A DNA stretch of 64,000 bases from positions 1,939,501-2,003,500 of the forward strand of contig NZ_CP100126.1 of the NCBI RefSeq assembly GCF_024168045.1, in the 5' to 3' direction. A program made the translations under genes and the position numbers. Position 1 is the stretch's first letter. Every line of letters starts with the position of its first letter. Under the pieces are notes generated by a model. It was not told where the DNA came from, did not search any database, and saw only the letters and a program-made list of their open reading frames with translations. Positions 17,637-28,776 of this stretch are shown here, one piece after another. The stretch is from Dorea longicatena (GTDB taxonomy: Bacteria; Bacillota; Clostridia; Lachnospirales; Lachnospiraceae).

Positions 17637-19384
17637 TATCTGTCACCTTCCTTTACTAACTCAATTGCGTCAAATTTACACAAGCTTGCACAAAGTCCGC
17701 AACCTGTACACATTGTATCATCGATAGAAATGGTACCGTCTGCATTCTTTGTCATAGCCGGACATCCCGGTTTCATACACATACCACATTTTTTACATTT
17801 GTCTGTGTGTGTCTGATATAACGGTTTCTTCGACTTATCCAAAAGAACGCAAGGTGTCTTTGTGATAATCACAGATACTTCATCTTTTGCGATTTCTTCT
17901 TTCACCGCTTTCTCTACTGCCTGGATATCTCTTGCATTGACTTCCACAACATTCTTCACTCCGATCGCGCGGCACAAAGCAGGAATATCGATTGCGTATG
18001 TCGGATCTCCCTGAAGTGTCTTTCCGGTTGCCGCATGATCCTGATGACCGGTCATACCCGTTGTAGAGTTATCTAAAATAATAACTGTTCCCGTTGCTTT
18101 GTTATACATCATATTCATAAGCGAATTGACACCGGTATGTAAGAATGTAGAATCCCCGATCACAGCGACCCAGTTCTTGATATATTCTTTTCCTTTGGCT
18201 TTTTCCATACCATGAAGACTTGAGATACTGGCTCCCATACAGATTGTTGTATCCACGACACTAAGTGGTGCAACTGCTCCCAGTGTATAACATCCAATAT
18301 CACCTGCTGCATGTATCTTTAACTTATTCAGCACATAGTACACACCTCTGTGTGGACATCCCGGACATAAGATCGGTGGTCTTCCCGGTGCCTCTGCAGG
18401 TTTGCTGATGTCCAGTTCCTCTTTTAGGATTGCCTGACGGATCATATTCGCACTGTACTCTCCCTGTACTGTAAAGATTTCTTTACCAATTGCCTTGATC
18501 CCCCAAGATTTCACCTGTGTCTCAATGACAGGATCCAGTTCTTCTACAACGTATAATGTATCTACTTTCGAAGCAAAGTCCTCGATCAGCTTTCTCGGAA
18601 GCGGATTCACCAGTCCAAGTTTTAACACAGATGCTTCCGGAAGTGCTTCTTTTACATACTGATAAGGAATTCCACTTGTGATCACACCGATCTTTGTATC
18701 GTTCATCTCAACTCTGTTGATCGGAAGTGTATTTGCTGCCTCTGCCAGTTCCTGATTCCGTTTTTCGATCTCTACGTGACGGAGTTTCGCATTTCCCGGC
18801 ATCATAACATTCTTGCGGATATTCTTCTCATATGGTTTATCTTCGATCTCTTTGCGTTCGTTTAATTCTACAAGTCCCTGTGAATGTGCAAGTCTTGTTG
18901 TCGTACGGTATACAAACGGACGGTCAAACTGTTCACTTAAATCAAATGCGATCTTAATAAATTCTTTTGCTTCTGCACTGTCTGATGGTTCGATCACTGG
19001 AAGCTGTGCCGCGCGAGCGACCATTCTTGTATCCTGCTCGTTCTGAGAGCTGTAAAGTCCCGGATCATCTGCAACAACAATGACAAGTCCTCCGTTGACT
19101 CCCATGTAAGATACGGTATATGTAGGATCCGCTGCCACGTTAAATCCCACATGCTTCATACAGGACATAGCACGTACTCCTGATACGGATGCACCGATCG
19201 CTACTTCTGTTGCAACTTTTTCATTCGGTGACCATTCGCAGTATAAACTATCTTTATATTTGACCAGGTTCTCACTGATCTCTGTACTAGGCGTACCAGG
19301 ATATGCTGCCGATACCTTTACTCCGGCCTCATATGCACCTCTGGCGATTGCCTCGTTCCCAAGCATAATTACTTTTTCTGACAT
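17636..19384 (-). CDS. iorA: Indolepyruvate oxidoreductase subunit alpha (thiamine diphosphate, 2×[4Fe-4S])
   Basis: 582 residues. The N-terminal pyrimidine-binding domain has AYPGTPSTEI, the middle domain CPGCPHRGVYY, and the TPP-binding domain GDIGCYTLG through GDSTFLHTG. The C-terminal ferredoxin domain has two cluster motifs: CKKCGMCMKPGCP and CTGCGLCASLC. The start at 19384 is chosen because AAAGGATGG lies upstream; the longer frame has no ribosome binding site. IorA with IorB ferments phenylalanine-, tyrosine- and tryptophan-derived 2-oxoacids, or runs in reverse to make them. Confidence 0.95.
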   Translation of the reverse strand: MSEKVIMLGNEAIARGAYEAGVKVSAAYPGTPSTEISENLVKYKDSLYCEWSPNEKVATEVAIGASVSGVRAMSCMKHVGFNVAADPTYTVSYMGVNGGLVIVVADDPGLYSSQNEQDTRMVARAAQLPVIEPSDSAEAKEFIKIAFDLSEQFDRPFVYRTTTRLAHSQGLVELNERKEIEDKPYEKNIRKNVMMPGNAKLRHVEIEKRNQELAEAANTLPINRVEMNDTKIGVITSGIPYQYVKEALPEASVLKLGLVNPLPRKLIEDFASKVDTLYVVEELDPVIETQVKSWGIKAIGKEIFTVQGEYSANMIRQAILKEELDISKPAEAPGRPPILCPGCPHRGVYYVLNKLKIHAAGDIGCYTLGAVAPLSVVDTTICMGASISSLHGMEKAKGKEYIKNWVAVIGDSTFLHTGVNSLMNMMYNKATGTVIILDNSTTGMTGHQDHAATGKTLQGDPTYAIDIPALCRAIGVKNVVEVNARDIQAVEKAVKEEIAKDEVSVIITKTPCVLLDKSKKPLYQTHTDKCKKCGMCMKPGCPAMTKNADGTISIDDTMCTGCGLCASLCKFDAIELVKEGDR

Positions 19385-19438
19385 ACTTCTCTTCCATCCT
19401 TTCGTGTAAGCGGCATTCCGTTTACGCCACCTTGTAAT

Positions 19439-19444
19439 AGTATA
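19439..19444 (-). promoter_or_regulatory. Probable iorA operon promoter (-10)
   Basis: On the minus strand the extended -10 TGTTATACT places TATACT at 19439-19444, with a weak TTTAAC 17 bases upstream. A small hairpin (GTAA/TTAC and CGG/CCG arms, about 19406-19425) lies in the leader. No riboswitch or T-box is recognised. Confidence 0.4.
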
Positions 19445-19521
19445 ACATAATACTTTCATGAGTTAAAGCATTGATTTGTCAAATTCCAAATTTTTCTGTC
19501 TTCGTTTCTTTTGCTTCCGGA

Positions 19522-20094
19522 TTACTCTTTAAATATAAATACCGGCATCGGCGGACAGTTCTTCCGATTATAGTATTCATTGACGATCACGGTATACTCT
19601 CTTCCCGGAAGTCCTTTTATGTATTCGAGAATCTTCTCTTTTTCTTCGAATCCGGTATCTCCGCCACTATAAATACACAGGCTCATCATACCACCGTGTT
19701 TCAGTATGCCGAGACCTTTTCCGATTGCCTCTATGCTGGTCTGGTATGTAGTTGCAAGCTTATGATCCCCGCCTGGAAGATATCCGAAATTAAAACAGAT
19801 CACATCTGTACTCTCTTCCATTGCATACCGGTCCATATGCTCATGCCCGTCCAGGATCAGTTCCGCCTGCTGCTCTTTTCCGTGTGTCCTTAGTAATTCT
19901 CGCGTCGCATCCAGTGCTTCCTGTTGAATATCAAATGCAAGTACCTTTCCATTTTCTCCGGCAAGCTCACACAGGAACAAGGTATCATTCCCCTTTCCCA
20001 TGGTCGCATCGATATAACATCCGCCTGCTTCTGCCTGTGAACGGATGATCTCGTGACACCAGTATGTGATCTGTGACTGTTTTATTCTTCCCAT
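19522..20094 (-). CDS. mnmM: tRNA wobble-uridine methyltransferase MnmM/YtqB family
   Basis: 190 residues, class I SAM-dependent methyltransferase. SAM motif I is DATMGKGNDTLFL (about 29-41), followed by FDIQQEAL and a FNFGYLPGGDH segment typical of the rRNA_methylase/YtqB family. B. subtilis and S. aureus members methylate nm5(s2)U34 to mnm5(s2)U34 in tRNA. It starts 12 bases after the polC stop, whose end carries its ribosome binding site, so it is probably cotranscribed with ispG and polC. Confidence 0.8.
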   Translation of the reverse strand: MGRIKQSQITYWCHEIIRSQAEAGGCYIDATMGKGNDTLFLCELAGENGKVLAFDIQQEALDATRELLRTHGKEQQAELILDGHEHMDRYAMEESTDVICFNFGYLPGGDHKLATTYQTSIEAIGKGLGILKHGGMMSLCIYSGGDTGFEEKEKILEYIKGLPGREYTVIVNEYYNRKNCPPMPVFIFKE

Positions 20095-20106
20095 CTGTTC
20101 TCTCTC

Positions 20107-23100
20107 CTAAAAATCAAACAATGACAGCTGGTTCGATGCCGGAAGATCCGCAAGGATTCCAAGATCAACCATCGTGTCAATAACGGTCTTACTTGCTTTT
20201 GTTCTCTGTCTGAAATCATCCAGCGACAGATAGGTCCCATCTTTTGAGGCTTCTGCAACTGCCTCGGCAGCCTTCTCTCCCATACCGTCAATGCTGGAAA
20301 GCGGCGGCATCAGTTTGCCATTTACGATCAGGAACTTCGTTGCCTGTGCTTTGTAGATGTCAAGCGGCTCAAATTCGAATCCTCTTGCATACATCTCCTG
20401 AACGATCTTCATATCTTTCATCGTATCCTGTTCTTTTTTGCTGAGTGTCGCAGAACGACGATTGTAATCATCGATATAGTACTGAAGCTTTTCCTTCCCC
20501 TGACACATGATCTCATAAGAGAATGCATCTGCACGGATTCCGAAATATGCCCCGTAATATGCAAGCGGATAGTTGATCTTACAATATGCGATACGGTATG
20601 CCATCATGACATACGCCGCCGCATGCGCCTTCGGGAACATGTACTTGATCTGCTCACACGACCAGACATACCAGTCCGGTACATTATGCTCAGCCATGTC
20701 TTTTTTGAATTCCGGCCATTCCTTACATTTTCCTTTGGCAACCGTTCCTTTACGGACACGTTCCATAATAGTAAAGGATTCCTCGCTGTCCATTCCCTTG
20801 TTGATCAGATACGTCATGATATCATCTCGGGTACAGATTGCAGTAGAAATCGTTGCCTTACCGCTCCGGATCAGTTCCTGGGCATTATTCAGCCATACGT
20901 CTGTTCCATGTGACAGCCCGGAGATACGGATCAGATCCGAGATTGTATTCGGCTTCGTATCCACGACCATCTGGATAACAAAGTCTGTTCCAAATTCCGG
21001 GATTCCCAGACATCCGACCGGACATCCGCCGATATCATCTGGTTTGATCCCAAGTGCCGATGTATCATGGAATAGCGAAATCACCCCCTGATCATCCAAC
21101 GGAATCTTGGTTGCATCAAAACGATTATCCGTCTCATTGTATTCATTGTCCATCGCCGGAGAGCTGATGTATTCCTCCAGCGTCTTGATCATGGTCGGAT
21201 CATCATGTCCGAGAATATCAAGCTTTAACAGGTTGTGGTCGATCGAATGGTAATCGAAATGTGTGGTAACGATATCGGTCGTCATATCATTCGCCGGATG
21301 CTGTACCGGCGTAAAGGAGTTGATCTCTTCACCAAGCGGAAGTACGATAATTCCTCCCGGATGCTGTCCGGTGCTTCGTCGGATTCCCGTACAGCCCTGT
21401 ACGATACGGTCAATCTCACATTTTCTCTTTCCCTGTCCGTGTTCTTCGTAATAATTCTTTACATACCCAAACGCTGTCTTATCCGCCAGTGTACCAACCG
21501 TTCCGGCACGAAACGTCTGACCTGCGCCGAAGATGACTTCCGTATATTTGTGTGCATTACTCTGATAATCTCCCGAGAAGTTCAAGTCGATATCCGGTTC
21601 TTTATTTCCCTTAAATCCAAGGAATGTCTCAAACGGGATGTCGAAACCGTCTTTTGTAAGCTTTTCTCCACACACCGGACAGATCCGGTCTGGCATATCC
21701 CATCCGCAGCCTCCGGCAAATTTTCTGACTTCTTCTGACTCAAAGTCGCTGTAGTGACATTTTTTACAATAATAATGAGGACTTAACGGGTTAACCTCTG
21801 TAATCCCAGCCATGGTCGCCACGAAGGAAGATCCTACGGAACCACGGGATCCTACCAGATATCCGTCCTCCACCGACTTCCATACCAGTTTCTGTGCAAT
21901 AATGTACATAACGGCAAATCCATTTGATATGATAGAATTCAATTCTCGTTCCAGACGCTCGGTAACAATCTCCGGCAAATCTTCCCCGTACATTGAATGC
22001 GCCTTGTTATAACAGATGTCACGCAGCATCTTATCCGAATCCGGGATGACCGGCGGACACTTGTCCGGACGCACCGGTGTGATCTTCTCCACCATTCCGG
22101 CGATCTTCACCGGGTTCTCAATGACAATCTCTCTTGCCTTTGCAGATCCCAGGTATTCGAATTCCTCCAGCATCTCATCAGTCGTCCTAAGATACAGTGG
22201 CGGCTGACTGTCCGCATCACCGAATCCCTTCCCTGCCATGATAATCCTTCTGTATACCTCATCCTCCGGATTCATGAAATGTACATCACATGTTCCGACA
22301 ACCGGCTTATTGAACCGTTCGCCAAGTGCCACGATCTTCCGGTTGATCTCTTTTAAGTCTTCCTCGTTCTGTACCTTCGTAATCTTCGGGCTCTCGATCA
22401 TGAACTGGTTATTGCCAAGCGGCTGGATCTCCAGATAATCATAGAAGTTTACGATCTTTGCGATTCGTTCTTCCGACTTTTCATTCAGAATCGCCTGATA
22501 AAGTTCTCCCGCCTCACAGGCACTTCCCACCAGAAGTCCTTCTCTGTATTTCGACAGTTCGCTCTTTGGAATTCTTGGTCTTCTTGCATAGTATTTCAGA
22601 TGGGACATTGAGATCAGGGTATACAGATTCACACGTCCCACTTCATTCAGTGCCAGAATGATCACATGGTATGACGGAAGTTTCCGGACAGCATCAGCAT
22701 TGTTCTCTCCAAACTGGTTTAGCTTCGCCAGATCATAAATGCCTCTGTCCTTTAACATTTCCACAAATTTTACAAATATCTCCGCAGTTGCTCCGGCGTC
22801 ATCGACCGCCCGGTGGTGGTTCTCCAGTGAAATATGGAGTGCATTTGCCACCACATTCAGCTTATACTTTGACAACGTCGGCAGAAGGATACGCGCCATC
22901 GACACCGTATCCACCGATGTGAAATCCGGCTGGATATCCTGATATCTGCAGTTTTGTTCAATAAAACTTACATCAAAAGAGGCATTGTGTGCGACCAGTG
23001 CCGCATCTCCTATGAACTCCAGAAATTGTGGAAGAACCGTCTCAATATCCGGCGCCCCCATAACCATCTGGTCGGTAATGCTGGTAAGCTGTGTGATCTG

Positions 23101-24618
23101 GAACGGGATCGGTACTTTCGGATTGACAAATGTACTGAATTTGTCTGTGATCACGCCATGTTCTACCTTTACCGCACCGATCTCGATGATCCTATCCTTG
23201 ATTGGACTGAATCCGGTTGTCTCCAGATCGAAGACTACATACATGTCATCCAGCGACTGCCCTTTTTCATTTACCGCTACATCAGTCAGATCATCTACCA
23301 GATATCCTTCCACACCATAGATAACTTTGAACGGATCGTCCTTATCCAGTGACTCAATATAATGATTTGCATCCGTGAATGCCTGAACTACACCATGATC
23401 CGTGACCGCCATCGCCGGATGTCCCCAGTCATGCGCCTGCTTTAGAAGCGTTGTGACGTCTGTTACCGCATCCATATCGCTCATCTTGGTATGGCAGTGA
23501 AGTTCCACTCGTTTCTCTGGTGCAGTATCCACTCTTGACTCTGTAAAATCACTGATCTTCTTGATTCCGACTACCGACTGGATATTCAGTTCCGAATCAA
23601 AACGGTCTACCGTTGTTACTCCTTTTAACTTCAAAAATGCACCTGTCTTAATATCTCCCAAAATATCCGCAAGCTGATCGTTCCGCACAAACATTTTCAC
23701 CATAATAGAATCCGTAAAATCTGTAACTGCAAACATAATGATCGTCTTCTCATTACGGATCTCTCTGGTCTCCATACTGATGACTTTTCCACGGATTGTG
23801 ATCTCACCCATCTCGCCTAACACATTCTGCAGTTCGATCGTCTCATCGTCAAAGTCTCGTCCGTAAATCAGATTCGGATCATCCGTAGCCTTACGTACAA
23901 ACGAATAGCTGCCTTTTCCAAATGATTTGGAACTCTTAGCGCTGATTTTATTACTGTTTTCTCCACCGGAAGTGCTTTTTGGCGCACTTTTTTCCTCTTT
24001 TTTCTCTTCTTTCTGTTCCTGTGCTTTCTTTGCCTTGACAGCCTCAGACTGTTCACGAATTGCCTCTACTTCCTGTTCTAATTTGGCTTCGTTATATTTC
24101 AACTTACTGTCTTTTGCCTTTTCATACAGAACCCGTATCTCCACCGGCCGTTGAAAACGCTCTGCAAATACACCCGTCAGATACTCCGACAGGGAGTCCT
24201 TTTTTCCTTGTGCAACAATCGTATCCGTCAGCGTCAGACAGAGAATATTACCATTTTCAAATTCATAACTGGCGTTCTGGAGCATGTTCCGCTCTACAAC
24301 GCTCTTCTGATCCAGTTCCAGCAGAAAACTGTCGTAGTATTCATTCATCAGATTCTCCGGTGTATACTGTTCCGATAGGTCATACTGCTCCCGCACTGTC
24401 ACCTGGATATGGCTTCTGGCAAATAACTGCTGCTTCAGCATACGCTCCACTTCATATATATCCTTTTTCTGGATCAGATGTCTGCTGTAAATGCTGACAC
24501 GGATAAAGTCTCTCGTAGAATTTGTGGAAACTTTCGTCACCTCTACGCCCTGAAACATCATCTGAATATCATCTTTTACTTTTAATGTCGGAAATACCTC
24601 AAAAAACGGCTTACTCAT
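20107..24618 (-). CDS. polC: DNA polymerase III alpha subunit, Gram-positive type (PolC)
   Basis: 1503 residues, slightly longer than B. subtilis PolC (about 1437). In order: the N-terminal domain, a Lys/Glu-rich linker at about 175-230, an OB fold (ITIRGKVIS), a PHP domain ([12 protein letters not shown]) split by a DEDDh proofreading exonuclease ([28 protein letters not shown]). Next come the zinc module ([17 protein letters not shown]), the polymerase core ([12 protein letters not shown]) and helix-hairpin-helix segments. It is the leading-strand replicative polymerase. The start overlaps the ispG stop by 8 bases. Confidence 0.98.
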   Translation of the reverse strand: MSKPFFEVFPTLKVKDDIQMMFQGVEVTKVSTNSTRDFIRVSIYSRHLIQKKDIYEVERMLKQQLFARSHIQVTVREQYDLSEQYTPENLMNEYYDSFLLELDQKSVVERNMLQNASYEFENGNILCLTLTDTIVAQGKKDSLSEYLTGVFAERFQRPVEIRVLYEKAKDSKLKYNEAKLEQEVEAIREQSEAVKAKKAQEQKEEKKEEKSAPKSTSGGENSNKISAKSSKSFGKGSYSFVRKATDDPNLIYGRDFDDETIELQNVLGEMGEITIRGKVISMETREIRNEKTIIMFAVTDFTDSIMVKMFVRNDQLADILGDIKTGAFLKLKGVTTVDRFDSELNIQSVVGIKKISDFTESRVDTAPEKRVELHCHTKMSDMDAVTDVTTLLKQAHDWGHPAMAVTDHGVVQAFTDANHYIESLDKDDPFKVIYGVEGYLVDDLTDVAVNEKGQSLDDMYVVFDLETTGFSPIKDRIIEIGAVKVEHGVITDKFSTFVNPKVPIPFQITQLTSITDQMVMGAPDIETVLPQFLEFIGDAALVAHNASFDVSFIEQNCRYQDIQPDFTSVDTVSMARILLPTLSKYKLNVVANALHISLENHHRAVDDAGATAEIFVKFVEMLKDRGIYDLAKLNQFGENNADAVRKLPSYHVIILALNEVGRVNLYTLISMSHLKYYARRPRIPKSELSKYREGLLVGSACEAGELYQAILNEKSEERIAKIVNFYDYLEIQPLGNNQFMIESPKITKVQNEEDLKEINRKIVALGERFNKPVVGTCDVHFMNPEDEVYRRIIMAGKGFGDADSQPPLYLRTTDEMLEEFEYLGSAKAREIVIENPVKIAGMVEKITPVRPDKCPPVIPDSDKMLRDICYNKAHSMYGEDLPEIVTERLERELNSIISNGFAVMYIIAQKLVWKSVEDGYLVGSRGSVGSSFVATMAGITEVNPLSPHYYCKKCHYSDFESEEVRKFAGGCGWDMPDRICPVCGEKLTKDGFDIPFETFLGFKGNKEPDIDLNFSGDYQSNAHKYTEVIFGAGQTFRAGTVGTLADKTAFGYVKNYYEEHGQGKRKCEIDRIVQGCTGIRRSTGQHPGGIIVLPLGEEINSFTPVQHPANDMTTDIVTTHFDYHSIDHNLLKLDILGHDDPTMIKTLEEYISSPAMDNEYNETDNRFDATKIPLDDQGVISLFHDTSALGIKPDDIGGCPVGCLGIPEFGTDFVIQMVVDTKPNTISDLIRISGLSHGTDVWLNNAQELIRSGKATISTAICTRDDIMTYLINKGMDSEESFTIMERVRKGTVAKGKCKEWPEFKKDMAEHNVPDWYVWSCEQIKYMFPKAHAAAYVMMAYRIAYCKINYPLAYYGAYFGIRADAFSYEIMCQGKEKLQYYIDDYNRRSATLSKKEQDTMKDMKIVQEMYARGFEFEPLDIYKAQATKFLIVNGKLMPPLSSIDGMGEKAAEAVAEASKDGTYLSLDDFRQRTKASKTVIDTMVDLGILADLPASNQLSLFDF

Positions 24619-25672
24619 TCCAGTGTAACAACTCCTGTCTCAATGTCTCCAATAATTCGTCTTCTTTTACTTTCTTCACGACCTCACCTTTCTTGATCAG
24701 AAGACCTTCTCCGATTCCGCCGGCAATTCCGATATCTGCTTCCCTTGCTTCTCCCGGTCCGTTGACCACGCAGCCCATAACGGCCACCTTGATATCCAGC
24801 GGAATATCGGCCACCATTTCTTCGACTTTATTTGCAAGTCCGATCAGATCGATCTTGGTTCTTCCGCAGGTTGGGCAGGATACCACTTCGATTCCGCCTT
24901 TCCGAAGTCCCAGCGTCTTTAAGATCAGTTTTGCGGATTTGATCTCTTCTACCGGATCTCCGGTCAGCGATACACGGATCGTATCACCGATCCCCTGACT
25001 TAAGATCAGTCCCAGTCCGATGGAAGATTTGATATTCCCTGCCAGCAGGGTTCCTGATTCTGTAATGCCGACATGTAACGGATACGGGCATACCGGTGCC
25101 AGGAGCTCATGCGCTTTCACGCACATCATAACGTCCGATGACTTGATACTGACTACCAGATTGTCATATCCCATCTCTTCTATCATATGTACTTTGTCCA
25201 GTGCACTTTCTACCAGACCTTCTGCCGTTACGCCATGATATTTTTCTACCAGATGTTTCTCCAGTGAACCACTGTTCACTCCGACACGGATCGGAATATT
25301 ATATTCTTTTGCTTTTTCTACCACTGCACGGACTCTTTTTTCATCCCCGATATTCCCAGGATTGATACGGATCTTATCTGCCCCGTTCTCAATTGCGGCA
25401 ATTGCAAGGCGATAATCAAAGTGAATATCTGCCACCAGCGGAATATGTATCTGTTCTTTGATCTTGCGGATACTCTCTGCTGCCTCCATCGTCGGAACCG
25501 CCACCCGGATAATATCGCATCCCGCTTTCTCAAGCTTTAAGATCTGCGCCACACAGGCTTCCACGTCTTCTGTTTTCGTGTTCGTCATAGACTGGATCGC
25601 AATCCGCTCCCCGCCGCCGATACACACATTACCGATCTGTACTTTTTTCGTTTTATTTCTGTAGTCTTCCAT
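24611..25672 (-). CDS. ispG: 4-hydroxy-3-methylbut-2-en-1-yl diphosphate synthase (flavodoxin)
   Basis: 353 residues, the usual length of bacterial IspG/GcpE. The N-terminal TIM barrel starts [22 protein letters not shown], with RINPGNIG in the middle. The C-terminal [4Fe-4S] domain has SCPTCGRT and CVVNGPGEA, which supply the three cysteines. It reduces MEcPP to HMBPP in the MEP isoprenoid pathway. RBS GGAGGGAAAAGG. In many Firmicutes it follows dxr and rseP; here a hypothetical gene and a hairpin precede it, so those genes are elsewhere. Confidence 0.97.
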   Translation of the reverse strand: MEDYRNKTKKVQIGNVCIGGGERIAIQSMTNTKTEDVEACVAQILKLEKAGCDIIRVAVPTMEAAESIRKIKEQIHIPLVADIHFDYRLAIAAIENGADKIRINPGNIGDEKRVRAVVEKAKEYNIPIRVGVNSGSLEKHLVEKYHGVTAEGLVESALDKVHMIEEMGYDNLVVSIKSSDVMMCVKAHELLAPVCPYPLHVGITESGTLLAGNIKSSIGLGLILSQGIGDTIRVSLTGDPVEEIKSAKLILKTLGLRKGGIEVVSCPTCGRTKIDLIGLANKVEEMVADIPLDIKVAVMGCVVNGPGEAREADIGIAGGIGEGLLIKKGEVVKKVKEDELLETLRQELLHWNE

Positions 25673-25756
25673 CCTTTTCCCTCCGTTTTTATGATATATA
25701 AACTTCTTTTTTGTCTTTCTTCTTGCATATGCGCATTTGTCCCTATAGCAACAAAT

Positions 25757-25785
25757 GCCCCTCTATACCATACATATAGAGGGGC
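25757..25785 (-). terminator. Intrinsic terminator between the hypothetical gene and ispG
   Basis: A perfect 11-base stem, GCCCCTCTATA (25757-25767) with its complement (25775-25785), and a 7-base loop. On the minus strand it is followed by ATTTGTT, a weak T run; on the plus strand by a better CATTTTT run. Confidence 0.65.
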
Positions 25786-25793
25786 TGTCATTT

Positions 25794-26252
25794 TTAATTC
25801 TTATTGAACATCATCTGTTCTCCATATTCACGCTCTGTCAATGTCAGCGTTCCGTCATCAATACTATATTCAAATGTCGTTCCTATGGATTGTACTGCAT
25901 TTTTCAAAGTCTCTGTCGTATACTGTCCATCCGACTTTTCTGCAATTTTCTGAATCTGTGCATCGTCCTGCTGTATAGAAATCGTCTTGGATTCTTTGTT
26001 CATCGTATATGTCATCGGAACTTCTGTATCTTTTCCTTCTCCCGATGCCGGAATTGTTACCGTCATCTGACCATCACGACTGATCTTCAGATTCATATTA
26101 CCGTCCTCATCCGTCCAGGAACCTTCTAACGGATTCCCCGTAAACATCTTCATCAGAAGAAATATTGCTACGATTATAATCAGGACAGATGTAACAGACG
26201 TAACGACTGTCCATATCTTACTTCTTTTTGCCTCATCATTGTTTTCTATCAT
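25794..26252 (-). CDS. Hypothetical membrane-anchored protein
   Basis: 152 residues. A short cytoplasmic N-terminus is followed by one hydrophobic segment (about 14-36) and then an extracellular, β-rich domain beginning NPLEGSWTDEDGNMNLKI. The GxW plus repeated strands resemble lipocalin-like small domains (DUF5640-like) seen in Lachnospiraceae surface proteins; I am not certain of the family. The RBS AGAAGGGAAACGG supports the start. It is followed by a terminator. No function is claimed. Confidence 0.7.
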   Translation of the reverse strand: MIENNDEAKRSKIWTVVTSVTSVLIIIVAIFLLMKMFTGNPLEGSWTDEDGNMNLKISRDGQMTVTIPASGEGKDTEVPMTYTMNKESKTISIQQDDAQIQKIAEKSDGQYTTETLKNAVQSIGTTFEYSIDDGTLTLTEREYGEQMMFNKN

Positions 26253-26360
26253 CTATCCGTTTCCCTTCTTTTTATTGTGTCTTTTATTATTCCCGCTATT
26301 ATAGATTATATGTGCTTTTTTCTTCCGTGTCAACGACAGGTCTTTTGTTTCTTCTTCCCT

Positions 26361-26594
26361 TTACTCGTCAATCTCCACAAGCAGATAAAATCCCCTGTCC
26401 GTCTGTTCAATCTTCTTGATCTTTCCTTTTCTTGCTCTGATCCGCTGTCTGGTACGGTAGATTCCTGACATAGCGATGGATGGTTCGACCAGATATGTAT
26501 ATTGGCCGGTAACGGCACTTCGTTCACTGATCTCTACTTCCTGTCCTTCTGTCACCAGACCTTCTCTTTCCATTTTAAAACGTTCCACACGCAT
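26361..26594 (-). CDS. Small conserved-looking hypothetical protein
   Basis: 77 residues, soluble, rich in charged residues, beginning MRVERFKMEREGLVTEGQEV. The RBS AAAGGAGACAG lies upstream at good spacing, and the gene sits between a terminator on one side and the hypothetical membrane gene on the other, which supports it being real. The predicted structure is mostly β with a basic RTRQRIRARKGKIKKI stretch, so nucleic-acid contact is possible but not shown. Confidence 0.6.
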   Translation of the reverse strand: MRVERFKMEREGLVTEGQEVEISERSAVTGQYTYLVEPSIAMSGIYRTRQRIRARKGKIKKIEQTDRGFYLLVEIDE

Positions 26595-26640
26595 TTTTAC
26601 TGTCTCCTTTTCTTTTTATCCACACAATACCGCAAAAAGC

Positions 26641-26679
26641 AAAAATCGTCAGCTTTCCTTTGAAAAACTGACGATTTTT
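26641..26679 (-). terminator. Intrinsic terminator after gatD
   Basis: Arms AAAAATCGTCAG (26641-26652) and CTGACGATTTTT (26668-26679) form a perfect 12-base stem ending in T residues on either strand, 12 bases past the gatD stop. Confidence 0.85.
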
Positions 26680-26691
26680 GCCGGACAGTTC

Positions 26692-27429
26692 TTATTCCTT
26701 TACAAAGCGGTGATAAATATAATCATTTGCTTCTTTTTCCTGACTGTCATCCAGTGGAGTAAGAATCACTTCTCCGCCATACTTTCTTTCCAGCGCTTTT
26801 CTGATCAGATAATCACTGACCTGTGGATTTTTCGGAAGCAGCGGACCATGCAGATAAGTTCCGATCACATTCTTATACACAACACCTTCATAACCGCTTT
26901 TACCATCATTTCCGGCTCCGTACAGAACCTTTCCGAACGGTTTATTTCCATTCAGATAAGTTCTTCCGCCATGGTTTTCAAATCCTACTACCGGCATGTC
27001 TACAAGTTCACTGTCCAGAACGATATTATCGATCAGACGTCCTTCTTCCTGCTCCGTATAGATATCCACCAGATTCAGGCCCTCGATCATTCCGGCATCT
27101 GTTTTATAGTACTTCCCAAGAAGCTGATAACCGCCGCACACTGCGATGACCACACCGCCGTCTTCTACATAATCTTTGAATTCACTTTGGATCTCCAGAA
27201 GACTTTTACACACGATTGCCTGTTCCCTGTCGGAACCGCCTCCCAGCAAAACGATATCCAGTTTTGAAAAATCGATCTTGTCTCCGGTGTTGAATTCTAT
27301 TGTCTCTGCTTCTATCCCCCGCCAGATACAGCGTTTCATCAGACATGCAATATTCCCTCTGTCTCCGTACAGATTCAAAAGATCCGGATACAGATGACCA
27401 ATTGTAAGTTTCATATCCTTAGTCTCCAT
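26692..27429 (-). CDS. gatD: Lipid II isoglutaminyl synthase, glutaminase subunit GatD
   Basis: 245 residues, a class I glutamine amidotransferase of the CobB/CobQ-like GATase type. The start is KLTIGHLYPDLLNLYGDRGN and the nucleophile motif AVCGGYQLLG has Cys98. The catalytic His lies in GTYLHGPLLPKNP. It supplies ammonia to MurT to amidate D-Glu of the peptidoglycan stem peptide. The ATG at 27429 overlaps the murT stop by one base (TAATG), and AAGGAG lies in the end of murT, so the longer in-frame extension is not used. Confidence 0.93.
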   Translation of the reverse strand: METKDMKLTIGHLYPDLLNLYGDRGNIACLMKRCIWRGIEAETIEFNTGDKIDFSKLDIVLLGGGSDREQAIVCKSLLEIQSEFKDYVEDGGVVIAVCGGYQLLGKYYKTDAGMIEGLNLVDIYTEQEEGRLIDNIVLDSELVDMPVVGFENHGGRTYLNGNKPFGKVLYGAGNDGKSGYEGVVYKNVIGTYLHGPLLPKNPQVSDYLIRKALERKYGGEVILTPLDDSQEKEANDYIYHRFVKE

Positions 27430-28769
27430 TATCCTTCTCCTTCCATCTTTTTCAATACATTCCGGGTACTGAACAGAGCTGTATAGTTCACCAGTACATA
27501 CAGGTTGCCACATCCATTTTCTACTCTTTCACGGATTGCCTTCTCCACATCTGCTTCCAGCATGGACATAATATCTACGTATTTCATACGTAATCTCATA
27601 TCCTGACAACGGATACCGCTTACTGTAATGGAATTGATATTCGCTCCCTTGAATCTGTCAAAATCCACATCCCAGAGCCATGAAATATCCGTTCCGTCCT
27701 GTGCATTGTCATTGATCACAATGATTACATCTTTCATGGATTCATCCTGCATTACCGCAGAAATATTCTGATTGAATCCCGCCGGATTCTTTGCAAGATT
27801 CAGCACGATCTTTGTGCCCTGTACATCAAATTGTTCCATGCGGCCATTCTCCGGATTAAATTCTGCAAGCATGTCCTGGAAATGTTCCAGTCCAAGTCCT
27901 CCGGTTCTTCCCGCTGCATATGCTGCCAGAATATTATATACATTGTAGAAGCCTTTATAATTGGCTTCCAGATGTCTTTCCTCAACTGTAAATGCAAGAT
28001 GATCACTGACCGCTACATCCGATGCATCATATACAATTGCCGGTCGCTTAAACTCACAACCCGTACATGCATAATCTCCAAGCTGGCTGTAGTGATAGAA
28101 ATTATACTTCAACGGAGCCCCGCATTTTTTACAGAAACGTCCCTCTCTGATCTCATGCGAATCTTTATCATTCACTACCTTTTCGCTGATACCGTAAGTC
28201 ACATACGGATTACCGCTTTCCATTGCAAGGTATGCGGACAATGCATCATCTCCGTTCACGATCACCTTCATCTTTGGTGCACTCTGCATCACTTCTTTTA
28301 AGATGTTCATTGTAATATCAATCTCACCATAGCGGTCAAGCTGATCACGGAACAGATTTGTCAATACCATGTAATCCGGCTTAAAATGTGGAAATACCCT
28401 TCTGGTTGATGCCTCATCAATCTCAATACAGGCATAATCTGCATCCAGATTACCACTGAAGCCTGCGCCCAATACAAATGCTGCTACAACTCCATTCAAC
28501 ATGTTCGATCCGGTATGATTACAGATTACTTTATAGCCTTCTTTTTCAATTGCTGCACAAAGCATATTGTTGGTCGTCGTCTTTCCATTGGTTCCGCATA
28601 CAATAAAAATATCTTTTCTAACCTGGCCTGCAAGATCGTGCAGGATACTTGGATCAATCTTTAATGCAATTTTCCCCGCCCAGGTCACACCCTGGCGGTG
28701 AAAGATGTGTACACTTGCTTTTTCACTTATCTTTGCTGCCCATACAGCCAGCATTCTGCGTACTCCCAT
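27429..28769 (-). CDS. murT: Lipid II isoglutaminyl synthase, Mur ligase subunit MurT
   Basis: 446 residues. The Mur-ligase ATP loop GTNGKTTT is at about residues 58-65, with the central domain following. A zinc ribbon inserted in it (CKKCG, then CTGC about 24 residues later) is specific to MurT. The C-terminal domain has the MurT pattern NPAGFNQ and DNAQDGTDISWLWDVDF. With GatD it converts D-iGlu to D-iGln on lipid II at the inner face of the membrane. It is in an operon with the upstream sugar kinase and downstream gatD. Confidence 0.94.
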   Translation of the reverse strand: MGVRRMLAVWAAKISEKASVHIFHRQGVTWAGKIALKIDPSILHDLAGQVRKDIFIVCGTNGKTTTNNMLCAAIEKEGYKVICNHTGSNMLNGVVAAFVLGAGFSGNLDADYACIEIDEASTRRVFPHFKPDYMVLTNLFRDQLDRYGEIDITMNILKEVMQSAPKMKVIVNGDDALSAYLAMESGNPYVTYGISEKVVNDKDSHEIREGRFCKKCGAPLKYNFYHYSQLGDYACTGCEFKRPAIVYDASDVAVSDHLAFTVEERHLEANYKGFYNVYNILAAYAAGRTGGLGLEHFQDMLAEFNPENGRMEQFDVQGTKIVLNLAKNPAGFNQNISAVMQDESMKDVIIVINDNAQDGTDISWLWDVDFDRFKGANINSITVSGIRCQDMRLRMKYVDIMSMLEADVEKAIRERVENGCGNLYVLVNYTALFSTRNVLKKMEGEG

Positions 28770-28776
28770 AATTTTT

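Noticed and set aside
20573-21091. Long plus-strand ORFs opposite polC and other genes
   Set aside because: They are antisense shadows of a well-conserved coding frame, lack ribosome binding sites and have no protein-like composition.
24611-24618. Frameshift between ispG and polC
   Set aside because: The 8-base overlap joins an intact ispG stop with an intact polC start; both proteins have complete domains.
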